The notes under the pieces are model-generated. The model was not told the origin of the DNA and did not search any database. It saw only the letters and a list, made by a program, of their open reading frames with translations. This document shows, one piece after another, positions 42,484 to 55,155 of a stretch of 64,000 bases of DNA; positions within the stretch are counted from its first letter, which is position 1, and each line of letters begins with the position of its first letter. Source of the DNA: Macrothele yani (taxonomy: Eukaryota > Arthropoda > Arachnida > Araneae > Macrothelidae); the NCBI GenBank assembly GCA_039090855.1, contig CM076995.1:116188770-116252769 (forward strand), given 5' to 3'. Made by a program: the position numbers and the translations under genes.

Positions 42484-42800
42484 TCATCATCATCGTCTTC
42501 AACCATTATCAATCCACTGCTGGATGAAGGTCTCTTCCACAACGGTCTGTTTTGCGCCGGTCTCCTTCATGTCACTCTGACATGCTTTTGAATCTCATCT
42601 ATCAATCTCCCGCGTGGTCTTCTGGGTTTTTTCCTGTCCCTTAGTGTCCAATCTAAAATTCTGGTTGTCCATCGGTAGTCCGTTCTGGAAAATATGTCCA
42701 GTCGATTGCCACTTCAAGGATTTTACAGTGATCATTATGTCTTCCACTATTGTCTTTTTTGCTATCCACGAGTTCCGCTTCTTATACCTCAAGTTATTTG
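42484..42800 (-). mobile_element. RTE-type LINE, 3' fragment
   Basis: Minus-strand reading, starting at 42800: KKRNSWIAKKTIVEDIMI then VKSLKWQSTGH, NFRLDTKGQEKTQKTTREID, and finally the ccagcagtggattgataatg region with a gatgatgatga tail at 42484-42498. Aligns with 33.76-34.08 kb. Frameshifts are present. Confidence 0.88.
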
Positions 42801-44345
42801 TCTATTTGTCTGTCTATCTAATTGTGATCCTGAAGTGAGTTTGCAATTTCTGAGAATAACAACGGAGGGTTTTGTGAAAACTGAAACATGCAATCCTTGT
42901 AGATTGAGTGGATACCCTAAAATGGTGAAGATATTTAAAAAAAAAAAATTCATACCTAATATTAGAAAGAAGAGAGCCACTCTGACATGGATTCTATAGG
43001 GTTCTTAAAATAGAGCCCACACAGTTATTTTTGGGCAGGCAAGTGAGGTAGACAAACCTGAACCATGATTCCGGCACAGGTATATTACATTTCTCTTTCT
43101 TAGCTGCAAAACTGGTAATGACATCCTCAAAAAAAGTTTGTATGCAAAGTCATTTTCTATTGTTAAAAACTGTTTAAATAATAAAAATTAAGCTTCAATA
43201 ATAATAATAATTAGAACAATTTCAGAAAGAATTTTTTAAAAGGTAGCTCTTGTTAGGGCCCAGGATCCATATCCGTGCAGTAATTATGCTTCTTTTAAGT
43301 GGGAGGCTCTCACGTATGTATGTGTTTGTATTTATTTCCAAAAAATATGTTTGTATTTATTTCCGAATTTAATAAAAAATTAGCATCCCGCGAAAGATCT
43401 GCGTTCAAACGAAAACGTTGCGCGGCAGAAAATATTTGTAAAGCACAGCCGCAGTGGATACTGAAACAGGATTTCTCCTCCAACCAGTGAATAAGTTTCG
43501 AACGTATCTCACTATGAATGAACGGCTTACTGTGTGCAACTGAGTTCTCATATGACGTGTGTACCACTACGGAAGTTCTTCCTGGTATCGTTAAAGATCT
43601 CGCAGAAAAGAAAGCATTGTGCGTCCGTATTATTCCTATCACGATTTATTTAGCGTTACAGTAAGTAGTTCCGCATGTGTGTGTGCTGCGTGGAAACCCG
43701 TGGCCTAAGATGCTAGTGCCCCAGGGCCCTAGCAGAAACCATCTCAACCCTAACGAATGTGAGACGTCTTTAACGGTGCACATACAGTATGTATTGGAGA
43801 ACACTAACGACCAGCAAGCAGCATACTTTTCCTAACGGAGGGCGAAAAGGGATGCTCAGCCTAGCGGAAAAACGTCGTATTGCTTGGCCAGCTTTTCTTC
43901 CAGTTGGAGAAGAGGGGAAATAAATTAGTCAAGCGACTCCCTTGTGTTGTGAATTTCACTGTGATGACAACTAAACAAGGCTGCACTTTGAGGCTAGTGG
44001 TCCTTGAACTGCACGCTACTCGAGTGCGAACTATTTATGATGCGCATCCTGTCCCGATTCCATAATTCGATTACAAGTTCATTACAGTGACTCACCTGTG
44101 CACTTAGTCCCAACTACATATATTTGTTAGAAAATCATTTGATGATATTGTTGACACTTTCTACTCCTTTTGTCTAGGGCCGGCTTCATGCGTCTACGAC
44201 ATAGTGTACCGTAGCACACGGCGCTTTACTCCAAGTCACCGTAAAAGTTACTGTTGTTAAAGGCAGGTTAGCCTTACCACGACTCTCCGTGGAACGCAAG
44301 AACGGTATCCATCCGCGTTATAATGCACTCCTGCTGTTTCCGTTC
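42801..44345. other. Unassigned sequence (about 1.5 kb)
   Basis: No gene recognised. Small local direct repeat at 43320-43365 (tgtttgtatttatttcc twice). Confidence 0.5.
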
Positions 44346-44350
44346 TGTCA

Positions 44351-44660
44351 AACGGGGCCGCGGATGGCCTAGTGATCAACGTTCGTGACTGCCACGGAGG
44401 AACCCCAGGTTCGAAATCCCAGGCAGGTACGAAAGCTTGAACCACTACATATCCGCCGTGCGTCGGATGGGCACTTAAGCCGTCGGATCCGGGGTGCTAC
44501 TGGCTTCCCGATTATAAATAAGGGCGTCTTTCTCCCCTCTACTACCTCGTTTCTGTGTGACTTTTCTGTCGGGCACTCTAGCCCAAATCACCTAGCTTCC
44601 TACTTCTATGGGTTGTTCAAGACCCGGGGTCTTGACACTCCCTTTCTAAAATCTACAAAA
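44351..44660 (+). repeat. SINE-B copy (plus strand)
   Basis: tRNA-derived head gggccgcggatggcctagtg, box B region aggttcgaaatcccaggcag, then ccgccgtgcgtcggatgggc, aagccgtcggatccggggt, tcgggcactctagcccaaat and cacctagcttcctacttcta. It aligns along its length with the minus-strand copies at 56.2 and 59.2 kb. No target duplication is evident. Confidence 0.85.
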
Positions 44661-45824
44661 AATCTCAAGCTATGGGAAAAGTACCGTGCTCTCGTGGAAT
44701 ATATTGGGGAGGGAGTGAAGTAACTACTGGGAATCTCTGCAGCTTGACTCCCAACTTCGAAGCTCAAATTGCATGACATTCACTTGCTGCCGCGTGGTAA
44801 TCATTAACAAGTAGGCACGATGGTGCTGGCGTTGGTGTCAGCCCACCCAATTTTCTTTGAACCCACCTTTTAGCCTCCCCCAAAATATTTAAGCTGTTAA
44901 AACAGTTTATGGCTGGCGCAACCTTCGAAGATTTTAGGGAACTTGGATGAACGTACTTGAAGTTTTGGAATTCACAGAAATTTTGTTGTATAAAACGAAT
45001 TTCTTGTTAAATTTAGTGGTTGAAGGGAGTTCTCTGAGCGAATTTCTGAGAGAGTAGAAAAGATGTGAAGTCCATGCATTTTCAGTTTTTCTGAAAAAAC
45101 TCTTTTCAGTGATTCTGTTCCGAAAATGATATTGGAGTTATATAACTTCGCTATGCTTTTTGTAGTATCTCGAAAAATTCTTCCATATTTTACAGAGGCA
45201 AATAGTATAATTAAAGCTTTCTAATTCAGTGGTTCTGCCCGTCCGTTTTTTTTTTTTTTGTCTGTGGACATGCTTCTGGGTGCCATACATAAAAGATCAT
45301 TTTTTTTTTATTTTTTTTTTGTGTCGAGTTGACAAAAATAAATTCTATTCCAGCGTGAATTTTCCAGCTTTTCTTTTGTGCAGAATAAGAGGCATACATT
45401 TGTGTCATGATGCCAGGAGGTTGTGACTTGGTCTTTGGATTGGGTATTGGTAAGCGGAACCCAATGCATCGCAGCTGCACCAGTATGCGATTTTCCACGC
45501 AATTGGACGAACTTCCGCAAATACTAGTACATATTTGTATTTGCCACGATACTTCTGCAACCACAGATTTTACAGATAGTACATATTTGTATTTCTCAGG
45601 ATACTTCTGCTTCTAGTAGTTGATTAAGAAAACTCATTTTGGATGGAAGAACAGCATTCATAACCAAAATTTTGGAGGGCTTTTTTTTTGTGTAAAATTC
45701 TCCCGCTAGATGACAGTAACATGTGGTATAATTTAATACAAAAAAGTACAGTTCCAAATTTAAGTAATCTTGTGTCAGAAGACCTGCCCATTATATCTCA
45801 GATCTTTAATTTACTCTGTTTCGG
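44661..45824. other. Unassigned sequence (about 1.15 kb)
   Basis: Several T homopolymers (45246-45259, 45300-45320). atagtacatatttgtatttc repeats a neighbouring stretch (45525-45545 and 45575-45598). No gene recognised. Confidence 0.5.
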
Positions 45825-46035
45825 GATTTGGCCACCACGAGCAAATCTACCGGCTATAAACAGTCGCCCGCCCTAATTTAAGGGGTCTAGTTCCAGAGAG
45901 GGGACAGAGCCGACGCCGTCAGACAAGCATACCGCTCATACCTCATACGGGACTATAGAAACACAGTCCATCTGGGATAAACCATAGGAAAGAAGACAGT
46001 GCCTCACATCACTCGGCCACTGGCACGGCCATCTG
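45825..46035 (-). repeat. SINE-A copy, diverged
   Basis: Minus strand: ggccgtgccagtggccgagt head, degraded box B (tctatagtcccgtatgaggt), body ccctctctggaactagaccc, tail gatttgctcgtggtggccaa. Confidence 0.75.
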
Positions 46036-46094
46036 AGATAACAGTGGCATTGTTCTTCCGGAGAAACTAAAAATAAAATCCGTATACTGCAGGG

Positions 46095-47165
46095 ATGGGT
46101 TATGCGTCAATTCGTCGACTACGACGATTCATCGCGCGTCAATTCGTCGACTACGTCAATTCGTCGCAGTCAAATTCGTCGCGTTTACAAATTTTGGTTA
46201 CATACAAATCGCATTCAAGAAAACGTACGATTTCGGTTTTCTTCCACCGTATTCATATTTATGTTTGGACACCCAGACAGGTTAGTAATATTACACTTTT
46301 TCTTTGGCACTAAAAATAAATAACTACGCCTAGGCCTAAACCTAGGCCTTTTAAACTGTTTTTATTCCATTGTGTTCATACTCACAAGGTTTAGTTAGAC
46401 ACAAAGTCAAGTTAGTATCGCTTTTACTTAGGTATTAAATATTAATACGTTGGCCTAGGCCTTTTTAAGTTTGTATTCCATCATGTTCATATTTATAAGG
46501 TTCAAACACCAAGTGAAGTTAGTATTATTGCACTTTTACTTAGGTATTAAATATTAATAAATAGGTCTTGGCCTTTTTGACACCTTTTATTCCGTCGTGC
46601 TCATTTTCGTAAGATTTGGACATGAAGACCAGTTAGCAATATTGCGCATTTACTTAGGCATTAAATATTAATCAAATAGGCCTTTGATCCAGGCTTTTCT
46701 GACAGATTTTGTTCAAGTGTATGAAATATTTATTCTCGAGTAACTTGACTTGATGCAAAGCTTATAAATATGAGCACGACGGAATAAAACTGGTGAGAAG
46801 GCCGAAGCATAGGCCAAGGTATTAATATTTAATGAGTCTAAACCCTATGAATATGAGCGCGACGGAATAAAACTACTGAAAAAGCCTTGGCCAAGGCTTT
46901 CATATTTAATGCCTAAGTAAAAGCGCAATAATACTAACTTGATTTGGCGTCTAAACCTTATGAATATGATCACGTTGGTATAAAAATTGTTCAAAAAGCC
47001 TTAGCTTAGGAAAATAGGCATGTTAATTTATTTTTAGTGCCAAAGAAAAAGTGTAATATTACTAACCTGTCTGGCTGTCCAAACCTTATAAATATGATCA
47101 CGGCGGAAGACAACCGAAATCGTTCGTTTTCCTGCATGCGATTTATATGTAACGACGAATCGTCT
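46095..47165. repeat. Palindromic array of 113-bp repeats
   Basis: About four units run left to right (phase marks at 46341, 46454, 46567, 46680, so 113 bp each), carrying attccgtcgtgctcatattt, ttacttaggtattaaatatt and aataggcct. After a centre near 46690-46745 about three units run in the opposite orientation to about 47135. The left end has tandem gtcaattcgtcgactac, and the right end has a shortened inverted counterpart (acgacgaatcgt) cut by the MITE at 47166. The unit encodes nothing recognisable. Confidence 0.8.
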
Positions 47166-47433
47166 CCGGGATGTATATAGAATTTTTTTTCAGGGAAGGG
47201 GGGAGGAAAATGGAAGTTTTTTAAATCCAACAGGACAAAATGAAAATTAATGAAAACTACTAGTAGAAGAAAAAAATTAAAGCGTTGTTTCCTAATGTAA
47301 GTTGATGTATGTTTATTACATTAAAGCATTTTTTCTAATGTAAGTCGCATTTTAACAAACAAACAAAAAAAAAATGAAACACTTTCGGGAGGGTGAGTGC
47401 AAAGCCCATTGCGCTCCTCTAAATACATCCCTG
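47166..47433. mobile_element. hAT-like MITE, second copy
   Basis: Homologous to 24401-24665: begins ccgggatgtatatagaattt and ends ctaaatacatccctg, sharing ggaaaatggaagtttt, ttctaatgtaagtcgcattt and aacactttcggg. No 8-bp duplication is visible. It truncates the palindromic array on its left. Confidence 0.75.
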
Positions 47434-48944
47434 GTATACTGTATATAATTTTATTGATAAATCATCAACAGTGGATTGCTTGTAATTGATATCCTTAACG
47501 GCTTTTGTTGCGTAGGGTAGGATTTACCGGTTTTATAAAATGCAAACGTGCTATGGAATTTTCACCAGAGCTGTGTCTCTTTAAAACCATAAGTCACGGA
47601 ACGAGTTTTTAAAGCTCGCTTTCGGCGAAGCCAGTGTTATCCTTACTCTCTACGCTCTGTTTGTTCTTTGCAAGCATCTTCTGGTACGTTTCAGTGTAGA
47701 CTTCTTTTTTACGGATTAGCCGAATTCGAGTGTGGACTTTGACCTTGCCAGAAATGTAGGTAGGAAAAAAATCGGTGTCAATGCTCGGAAGATCCCCTTG
47801 CCTCTTCTTCGGCGCTGTTTAGGGAAGATTACGTTTCAAATGATTTGCGAATCGCTAAAAGTGCTCAACACAATGAGCTGGTAGCAGCGGCGAAAGCTCA
47901 TGTTAACATACGGTGGTATCAGCACTTAACATCCTCCCTTTCTCCCAATATCCCCCATTTCCATCCACACTACTTCCGTGCATAGTCTGAAGATCTTGCC
48001 TGAAATGATTGCTCTGTTGTGAGGAGTAGTTTCAGATGCACATAGGCACCAGTTTTGTATTCTATTTTTATTCATTATATTTTATGTGAAGTATTTTTTA
48101 TCAAAATAACTCGCCCTTTCTTTTCTTTATGTAGTAGTTTAGCGACCTGCGTACGCATCGATAGCTTAGTAGCCCAAATTTAGGTTTACAGGTTGTAAGG
48201 CAAGGAAGTAACGAGATGCGAGGAACACTGATGTCTCATCGAGGCCGCCTCTGTAAGAAACTGACGTAGTAATAGAAAGTTTTCAAAAGTATGTCTTGAA
48301 TGTTTTCAGCCTTCCAAAGAGAATGTGATATGATATGGTGTTATCAATCAGTCCTAATGTCTGTGTATAAACTGTTCCCCTAGTGCAATAGTAGTGCTAC
48401 TTCAACGAAATATTAGCGTGTTACTACTGAGGAGCACCACAGAGTTACGTCCAAAATAGTTGAAATATCGATCGAATTACTCTTGAGACAGGGAGCCCAG
48501 CCCCAGTGTGATTACTCTTATCCCTTACCACCCCTTTTACTTCATATGGCATTGCAGATTATCAATGTCACTTGCCGCCGAATTGAGCTTTACCTCCATT
48601 AGGATTCTCTTCCGGGAATGCAGCAGACTCGTTGGCGACTCCGATGCCAGGACAAAGATATAAATCACAGGGGTAACTGCAAAAAACTGCTTTTATTTCC
48701 AGGGCCGATTATTCAGTGATCCGTCCACGCATTCGTTACAGTCTGAGAAAACCCCTGAATTGGATAGGTTGAGTTTAGGACAACTGACTACATTCAGTTT
48801 TTTGAGCCATGAAACTGCTGTACACAAAAAATTTATAGTGTTCCTATATTTTTCCCTACTTCAATAATTGTTGGATACAGTTTTTTTCCTCATACCTTTT
48901 TATCAATAAGAAATTAAGAGATAATGATTTTCTGGATGAAAGAC
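47434..48944. other. Unassigned sequence (1.5 kb)
   Basis: No gene recognised on either strand. Confidence 0.5.
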
Positions 48945-49239
48945 AGAGCGAACAAGTGACCACCGGGCAACTGGCCACAAAAGTTTAAAGGGCCGTTTAA
49001 AAATTGCACTTTTTTTCTTCGTGCCCGCTTGCATGTAGGATGACCACAAAACTGTTAACGGGTCGCACAAATATCGCAATATTGATTTTACCGTGTCAAC
49101 TTCCAGGTAGATCGCCTCTGTAGATTGCAATTTTATTTCTGCTTCCTCACAGTGCTCGTGCTGCTTTGTAGTTTTTATTCCACTGATCTCATATTCATGA
49201 AGTTTATGTAAAAAGTCAATACTCTGCACTGTTACTAGG

Positions 49240-49910
49240 AACTAAATATTAAAAAAAAAAACATTAAGTATTAATTAATAGACCCTGCCTACGCAAAGGC
49301 CTTTTTTAGTTTTTATTCCGTCGTGCTCCTGTTCATAATGTTTAGTTTACACCCCTATGCCTTCACAGGCACAGCGTTATTATAATAGCTTAACTTTTTA
49401 TGTCAAACGTATGAGATCAGCATATTAGAAACTGTTAAAAAGGCCTAGGCCCAGGGCCTATTAAAGTTTTGTGCTAAAGTAAAAGCGCAATATTATTAAC
49501 TTGATTTGATATGTGAAAGTTCTGAATACGACATTGGTAGAATAAAAGCTGTCAAAAAGGTCTTAGCCTGGGGCCTATGAATTAATATTTAGTGCCTAAA
49601 TAAAAGCACAATATTACGAATTTTTCATGTTATGTAAACGTTATGAATATGAAATCGGCGGATTAGAAACTGTTAAAAAGGCCGAAACCTGATGATGCCT
49701 ATTAATGTTTGGTGCCAAAGTAAAAGATCAGTGTTATTAACTTGACTTGTTATATAAATGTTATGAATATAACATCGGTAGAATAAAGATTGTTAAGAGG
49801 GCATAGACATATAAGGCCTAGTAATTAATATTTAAGCCTAAGTAACAGAAATATTAATGACCGTACATGTTATGCAAATATTTAGTGTCTAAGTAAAAGC
49901 GCAGAGTTTA
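49240..49910. repeat. Second cluster of the 113-bp repeat
   Basis: One unit in forward orientation (49245-49345, with attccgtcgtgctcctgttc), then about four inverted units to 49910 (tgttaaaaaggcctaggccc, taaaagcgcaatattattaa and variants). More diverged than the 46.1-kb cluster. Confidence 0.75.
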
Positions 49911-51146
49911 AAAAAATCCCACCTTATCGTCCTTTTCCGAACACAGCAAGAGTCTGGCTGTAATTCATTTGTTTCGTCGAACACCGAAGTTTTCCAACAA
50001 AACAATCTTGGTGGGCCAGCTCTAGCAGCCAGCAGTGCCAGCTACGGCCGAGCACTATGGTGCCGGTGCCCAAAAGCCAATAAAATGCCCCGAGGGGGGA
50101 CAACACGTGGGCCAATGGGCCCTGTTGTGGGACAGGACACCCTATCAGTTGCCCTGTGCCACGACAGGGACATCGGTTATTCATCACAGGACAACATCAG
50201 AAGAAAAACATAAAAAATCACAGGATAAGTAATGCTCGACGTTTCACAACTCACGGACAGCGTCATTTTTTGTTCACCACGTGTCTGCGACATGTTGGAT
50301 GGCATCATGTAACTAACATGGTTCTGGTGGATCATGACATTACAACTCAACGCTTCCCTTTGGACACTATCCCCACCCTCTACGTGGTCGATATGTCACT
50401 ACGACTCGGTCGGTGCTATTTTTCCCCCATCAGGAAATGTTACTGCGTGACGTCACATTGCTGGGGAAATATTCTCTACAGACCTGAAAAAATACACTGG
50501 TCAGGTTAGCATCGAACTCACTAAAGTTGGTTGCAAAATAGGTGCCGTAACCACAAGACCGCGCTACTGGTTGGAGTCTGCGTGAAGACGAGCCTCTTTT
50601 CTACGCGATGTGTGAAACTGAGACGCCTCTTCTAACTTTACAATGTTGCGAGTTATTTTTCAGAAATGTCCGTTTTTGCAATTTTTTATTTATTTTTTCA
50701 ACCTAAATATTGTTTTAGATTGAGGGAATTTCACTCATTTTTAACGAATGTACAACTTAAAAACGGTTTTTGAAGTTTAGTGCCTTACTTGTGGTCTTGA
50801 AACACAATTGTTTAATTGATTCATTTATGTGTTCATGTCATATTCTACTTAAATGTTGTTGACGGCTCCTATTACTTGAGCTTTACACGTGCCTCCCTCA
50901 CGTTTTTAAAACGTCGCTGTCTTAATGAAGTGTCAAAGAACAAATGCTCACTTTATTATACTGCAATTTAAATATATCGATAACCTGCTCACCGGACAGA
51001 ACAAATTTTGGCAAAAAGTATGACCTAGCTTGTATGGTATTCAAATATTCTTAGATGGAAACCAATGCCGTTGTTAAGAACATGGGGATTTAAAAAAAAC
51101 TCTTAGCTTTCATTTGTTTGAGCTATTATAATAGTTTCTCAGCACA
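49911..51146. other. Unassigned sequence, possible tRNA-like relic
   Basis: G/C-rich 50030-50180. On the minus strand at about 50500-50575, gtagcgcggtcttgtggtta then gagttcgatgctaacctgac resembles a tRNA-like head with box A and B, but is isolated. No gene recognised. Confidence 0.4.
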
Positions 51147-51150
51147 GAAG

Positions 51151-52573
51151 TGTTAGAGATTTAATACTAGGATTCTAGGCAAAAAAATTAAACCTCATTC
51201 GCAACATTTCTTTCCATTTTCCTTTGTTTCTACAAGTGTGGAAAAGTTTTGTCTTCCTCACCCTGTTGGCTTGATTTATTTTAAGTATTGTGGTAGACGC
51301 CAACTTATCAGAAGAATCGTTTGCAGGTTCCTGTCGTTGGAGCAGGGAAGCAAATAAACAAGTAGTTAAAAATTGAACATTATGACAGATGTTTCCTTTT
51401 ACACACATCTTTATTCATCAGATGGGGGGAAGAGGAAATATTGGAATAATAGTTGGTCTGATCGGATAGTAAATACTTCCAGCGGGAGTTGGATGTCTTG
51501 GATGGCCTTCTCTACGGTTTTCCCGCCAAATCTGTTCCTATCTTATGTGGCTACAAGCCCGCGTGAGAATCGCTTTCTACCTCGTCGTTTTTCCTGCCTT
51601 GCCTCCGAGCAAAATCCTTCCTACTTTTTCCTCGAGATCTCCATGAAGACTCCTCTCTGTCTCATTCCCTTACACGATCTGTTCTTGACGTAAGAAGAAA
51701 TTCTTAATTGCTTGGTCCTTTGTACCCTTCGGCTAGAGAGATTCTGGCAACTGCTGGGGGAAAAGGGGAGTATCCTTTGTCCGTGGGAGGGGTCCGACGA
51801 GAGAATGACCTTTCTCCGAAATGGTTCTGTGCTGGGCGTCTTTCTGACTGGGGAGGAAATTTCTCACTGTCGTTGGCCCACAAAATGACAAAAGTTACAA
51901 TTTAAATATAGTTTAATATTTCCATATAACAACCCCAGTCAGGAAGTATGTCTCATGTTTTCTCAGTGGGCTTTGGAGACGCTTTCTCTAAAGGTCATCT
52001 ACAGTGGTACGGCAATTGAAAAACCATTTGCAATTTTCGTCTTTGTGCTTGAAGCTTCGTCCAGTGCAATTAGCACCTTTGCCTTCAAAGTAACCGGAAG
52101 GGAATGCAGGAGTCATTTAATCTCAGCTCTGAGCTTTGTGTTTTATGCCGCTTTTATTCCTCAGGAGAGACCACAGTTTTAATGGAAGCTAAGAGGGTGA
52201 GTTTGCCTGTGAACAAAGAGGTACAGTCAACGCGAGGAGTTAGAATGGAGCGGTTGCAAGAGGAAGGCGAGGAGCGCCGTAGGTAGGAGGCCAGAACGTC
52301 TTAAGCTAGCCGGAGAATTGAGGTTTTTCCGCGTGCTCGGGAGAGACGAGGGAATGACCAATAGTGATAACTTAACAAAAGGCGTTTGCTGGAGAAAGAT
52401 TGTTTTCGGAAAGAAAGAGTGAGACAAAACAGTCTATGGACAATACCCCTCGATTAAGTTAAAGAGAAGAATAAATGGTTTTAAGAGATATAAAAACACT
52501 GTATGAATATTTAAGCGTCCTATTATCTACCTCAAGAAACAACAAGCTAACAAAGGCTAAGAACAAGTTAACA
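51151..52573 (+). repeat. Solo LTR, 1423 bp
   Basis: It begins tgttagagatttaatacta and ends aagttaaca, the TG...CA ends with matching short inverted TGTTA/TAACA seen in LTR retrotransposons. gaag flanks both sides (51147-51150, 52574-52577), a 4-bp duplication. Its two end regions are homologous to the 700-bp copy at 55.49 kb. No primer-binding site, gag or pol follows, so it is a solo LTR left by recombination. Orientation is not determined; plus is given by reading only. Confidence 0.72.
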
Positions 52574-52577
52574 GAAG

Positions 52578-52900
52578 CAACTACTGCCAGTTGTCCTCGA
52601 TGGCGTCCATGTCAACTGACACAAGATGGTGCACCTGTTTCTTTTGCGCATGCTCAGTCCCGCTTCTTGCACCTCGTGTTGGGATTGCTTTGGTTGCCAG
52701 CTTCGGACCTGTCGTGTCTCTAACTTGGAGGCCCGTAATTCACAGCGGTTGAAGCTGGAAAGCTATTAGCGGTATACTCGAGGCTGTTAACTGATGGCGC
52801 AGCCACCAACGGATTGCTACTGTACCGTGAGAGGCAAATTGCAGCCATAAATTTCCCAACATTTGTGTTTTTGCTAGGTTTAAAAAATAAACTAAGTCAC
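52578..52900. other. Unassigned sequence
   Basis: No gene recognised. Confidence 0.4.
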
Positions 52901-53095
52901 AGAAATTTATTTCTCCAAATTAAAGTGCTATTCTCGCTTGAGTGACTTACGAGTACCCAAAACGTTGTCTTGAAATTTATGTGGAGTTTCTAATTCAGTT
53001 CTCGTTATGGGGGCCGAGAAACTGCAATTTTTACATGGCTCCTTAAACTTTTGTGGCCAGTTGTCCTTGTGACCAGTTGCCCGAATACTGATGGG

Positions 53096-54954
53096 TTCGC
53101 CTACCACATAGACACGAAGTTGGTGATAAGCCAACTGCACCACGCCGGTGGTTTACGCCCCCTTAAAAGAGTAAAATATAAACTTCTTATAAGCGTCAAA
53201 GAACATTTCATGGAGACGTCAAAAGATCCCAAGTCGTCTGTATGAATGGCTTGTAACAAGTGGTTCTCAGATGCAAGTATGGTGTCCAAAGACGGACGGA
53301 AAGACAAAGTTATATCATAAACAAGTACCCTTTTTTTTTTTTTTTTACAAAATACGTGCTTAAAAATATTAAATATATGGTTTTAGGAACGTCATTAAAT
53401 TTGGCACCGAAATAAGTGTCTTCCGTTCTCATTATGGGGCCGAGATTCTTTGTAAGGACGCAAACGTCAGTCGATGCATATTCGAAAAGCATTTTGCATG
53501 CAAATCTTGCAACGCCCTACGGCTTTCAATCCCATGTATTTGTGATAAAAAGACGAAAAATATGCACTGAACTGTACTAAAAAAAGCATTTCCTGTTTTA
53601 GTTTTATATGGTTTTTCCCGAAATCTATGGAATTTAAAACAAAGGAATGATAATTGTAGTGTTTTAATTAAATAAATGCATTAACATACTGGAATTTTCG
53701 CGAACTGTACAGAACATAACGAAATAACTGTACTAAAACCGCGAAACGCACGTACAATTTTACAAGATGTCCAGATTTCTTTTACATGCTGCAAAATATA
53801 AATTTAGTACACCATCTTCGTTTAATTTTGTATTCGGATAAATGTGTAGCAAACAAATTTTGGGGAACTGCAAATGTATCCTTGACTTCGTGTACGCCAC
53901 TACACCATCATGTATCTGCAAACTAATAGTTTTATAAATCATATTGTTTTTACATATTTTATTTGTATTGTTAGCGGTGATGTGAAATTATTTTCCATCT
54001 GCATTGTGTTTGTTTCACACGCTCAACATTAGTTCACGCCTGCCAGGCTGTTTCTACTGTAACAGTGACGTAACCACAATTAAATTCATCGGTCTGCCGA
54101 TGCCTTTTTCCCCGCTTGTGCAATTACTTTTACTCCTTCCTTATGTATTCTGTGCTGTGATCTTTTTCTTAAAACTTAACGCTTGGAGAATTTTTTCGAA
54201 TAGCAATGACCGAGTTTTGTTTGATTGCTTATCCAGAGAGTTCCGGAACCGGTTCTCACCTCTAACCCAGAGGTCATTCCAGTAACGTTGTTTGCAAGTC
54301 CATCTATTCCTTGTTTGGCACTGGAGATTGTATGTGTGTTGTGCAGCCCATTAAACCTCATGAATCGAAGTGCGGATACCACAGTAAAACAGCGAAGGAT
54401 CTACGATGCTATCACGGCACTCACTCCATTGTAGTGCAATTCTTTTGTTCAATGATGCTTGGAGGTTTATGGGGTACGAAGAGCTGATATGTTTCTGCAC
54501 CTGCAGTTTCCTGTGCTATTTCGCAAGTATTTCTTCTTCTTCTGAAAGATTTTGATTACTCGGAAATAGTATTATCGGAAGGGGTGGAGATTACGACCGT
54601 GTCAGGTGAATTTAGAAAGCGCCTTGCGTATTTTCGGAGATAAAGAGAGAAAGAGAAAGCGCGGAGGAGAAAGAGAGATATTTATGACTTATTACACAAA
54701 GATAGGTTTTGCTTCTAACGTTCTGTATGCACAACTTGCGAAACAATTGATTGCGAATGGCTTCGAGGCAGAGTGAGAGGAAATACATATTGAGTAGGCT
54801 TTCAGCCACAAAGTCAATAAGTTTAATGTTTTAGATAACTGTTGGGATAACAGAAAAATACTTGCTGTGAGTAAAGTAGTTGAAATCGGCAACTTTTGTG
54901 ATTTTTTTCATGCGTTGTATATAAACATTATTTCACTGTGCACTTGTAAAAAAA
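53096..54954. other. Unassigned sequence (about 1.85 kb)
   Basis: T run at 53330-53346. Short frames with no recognisable similarity. Confidence 0.5.
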
Positions 54955-55155
54955 AAGCCGCGGATGGCTTAGTGGTTAGCGATTCAGCCTATCGATGCAA
55001 GGTCCTCAGATTCGAACCTGGGCTGATCTTTCAGAGATGGTGTGATTTACTAACAATCGCAAAATATCAGCCGTGCATCGGATGAGCTCGTTAAGTGGCT
55101 GCCCCCAGGTTGGACCCACTGGTTAAATGGGTATCCTTTCCTATGCCCCCTCCCC
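54955..55155 (+). repeat. SINE-B-related tRNA-headed repeat
   Basis: Head gccgcggatggcttagtggt, then tagcgattcagcc, box B cagattcgaacctgg, then gccgtgcatcggatgagctc. Head and middle resemble SINE-B, but the tail (ccccaggttggacccactgg) differs, so it may be a separate subfamily. Confidence 0.7.

Larger units (their letters stand above)
48945..53095. mobile_element. Possible large inverted-repeat element related to 40.6-kb family
   Basis: cgggcaactggccacaaaag then tttaaagggccg (from 48966) has an inverted relative at 53040-53092 (cttaaacttttgtggccagt, then accagttgcccg). Internal motif ctccaaattaaagtgctatt then ctcgctt at 52915-52938 matches the arm of the 40.6-kb element. No target duplication was found, and the 4.1-kb interior holds unrelated repeats, so two separate fragments are an alternative. 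Confidence 0.4.

Noticed and set aside
45226..45616. 112-residue minus-strand frame with Lys-rich ends
   Set aside because: Frame is held open by A/T homopolymers; no domain or conserved pattern visible.
46095..49910. CRISPR-like array because of regularly spaced repeats
   Set aside because: Units are contiguous 113-bp repeats without short repeat-unique spacer alternation, in mirrored orientation and in a eukaryotic TE context.
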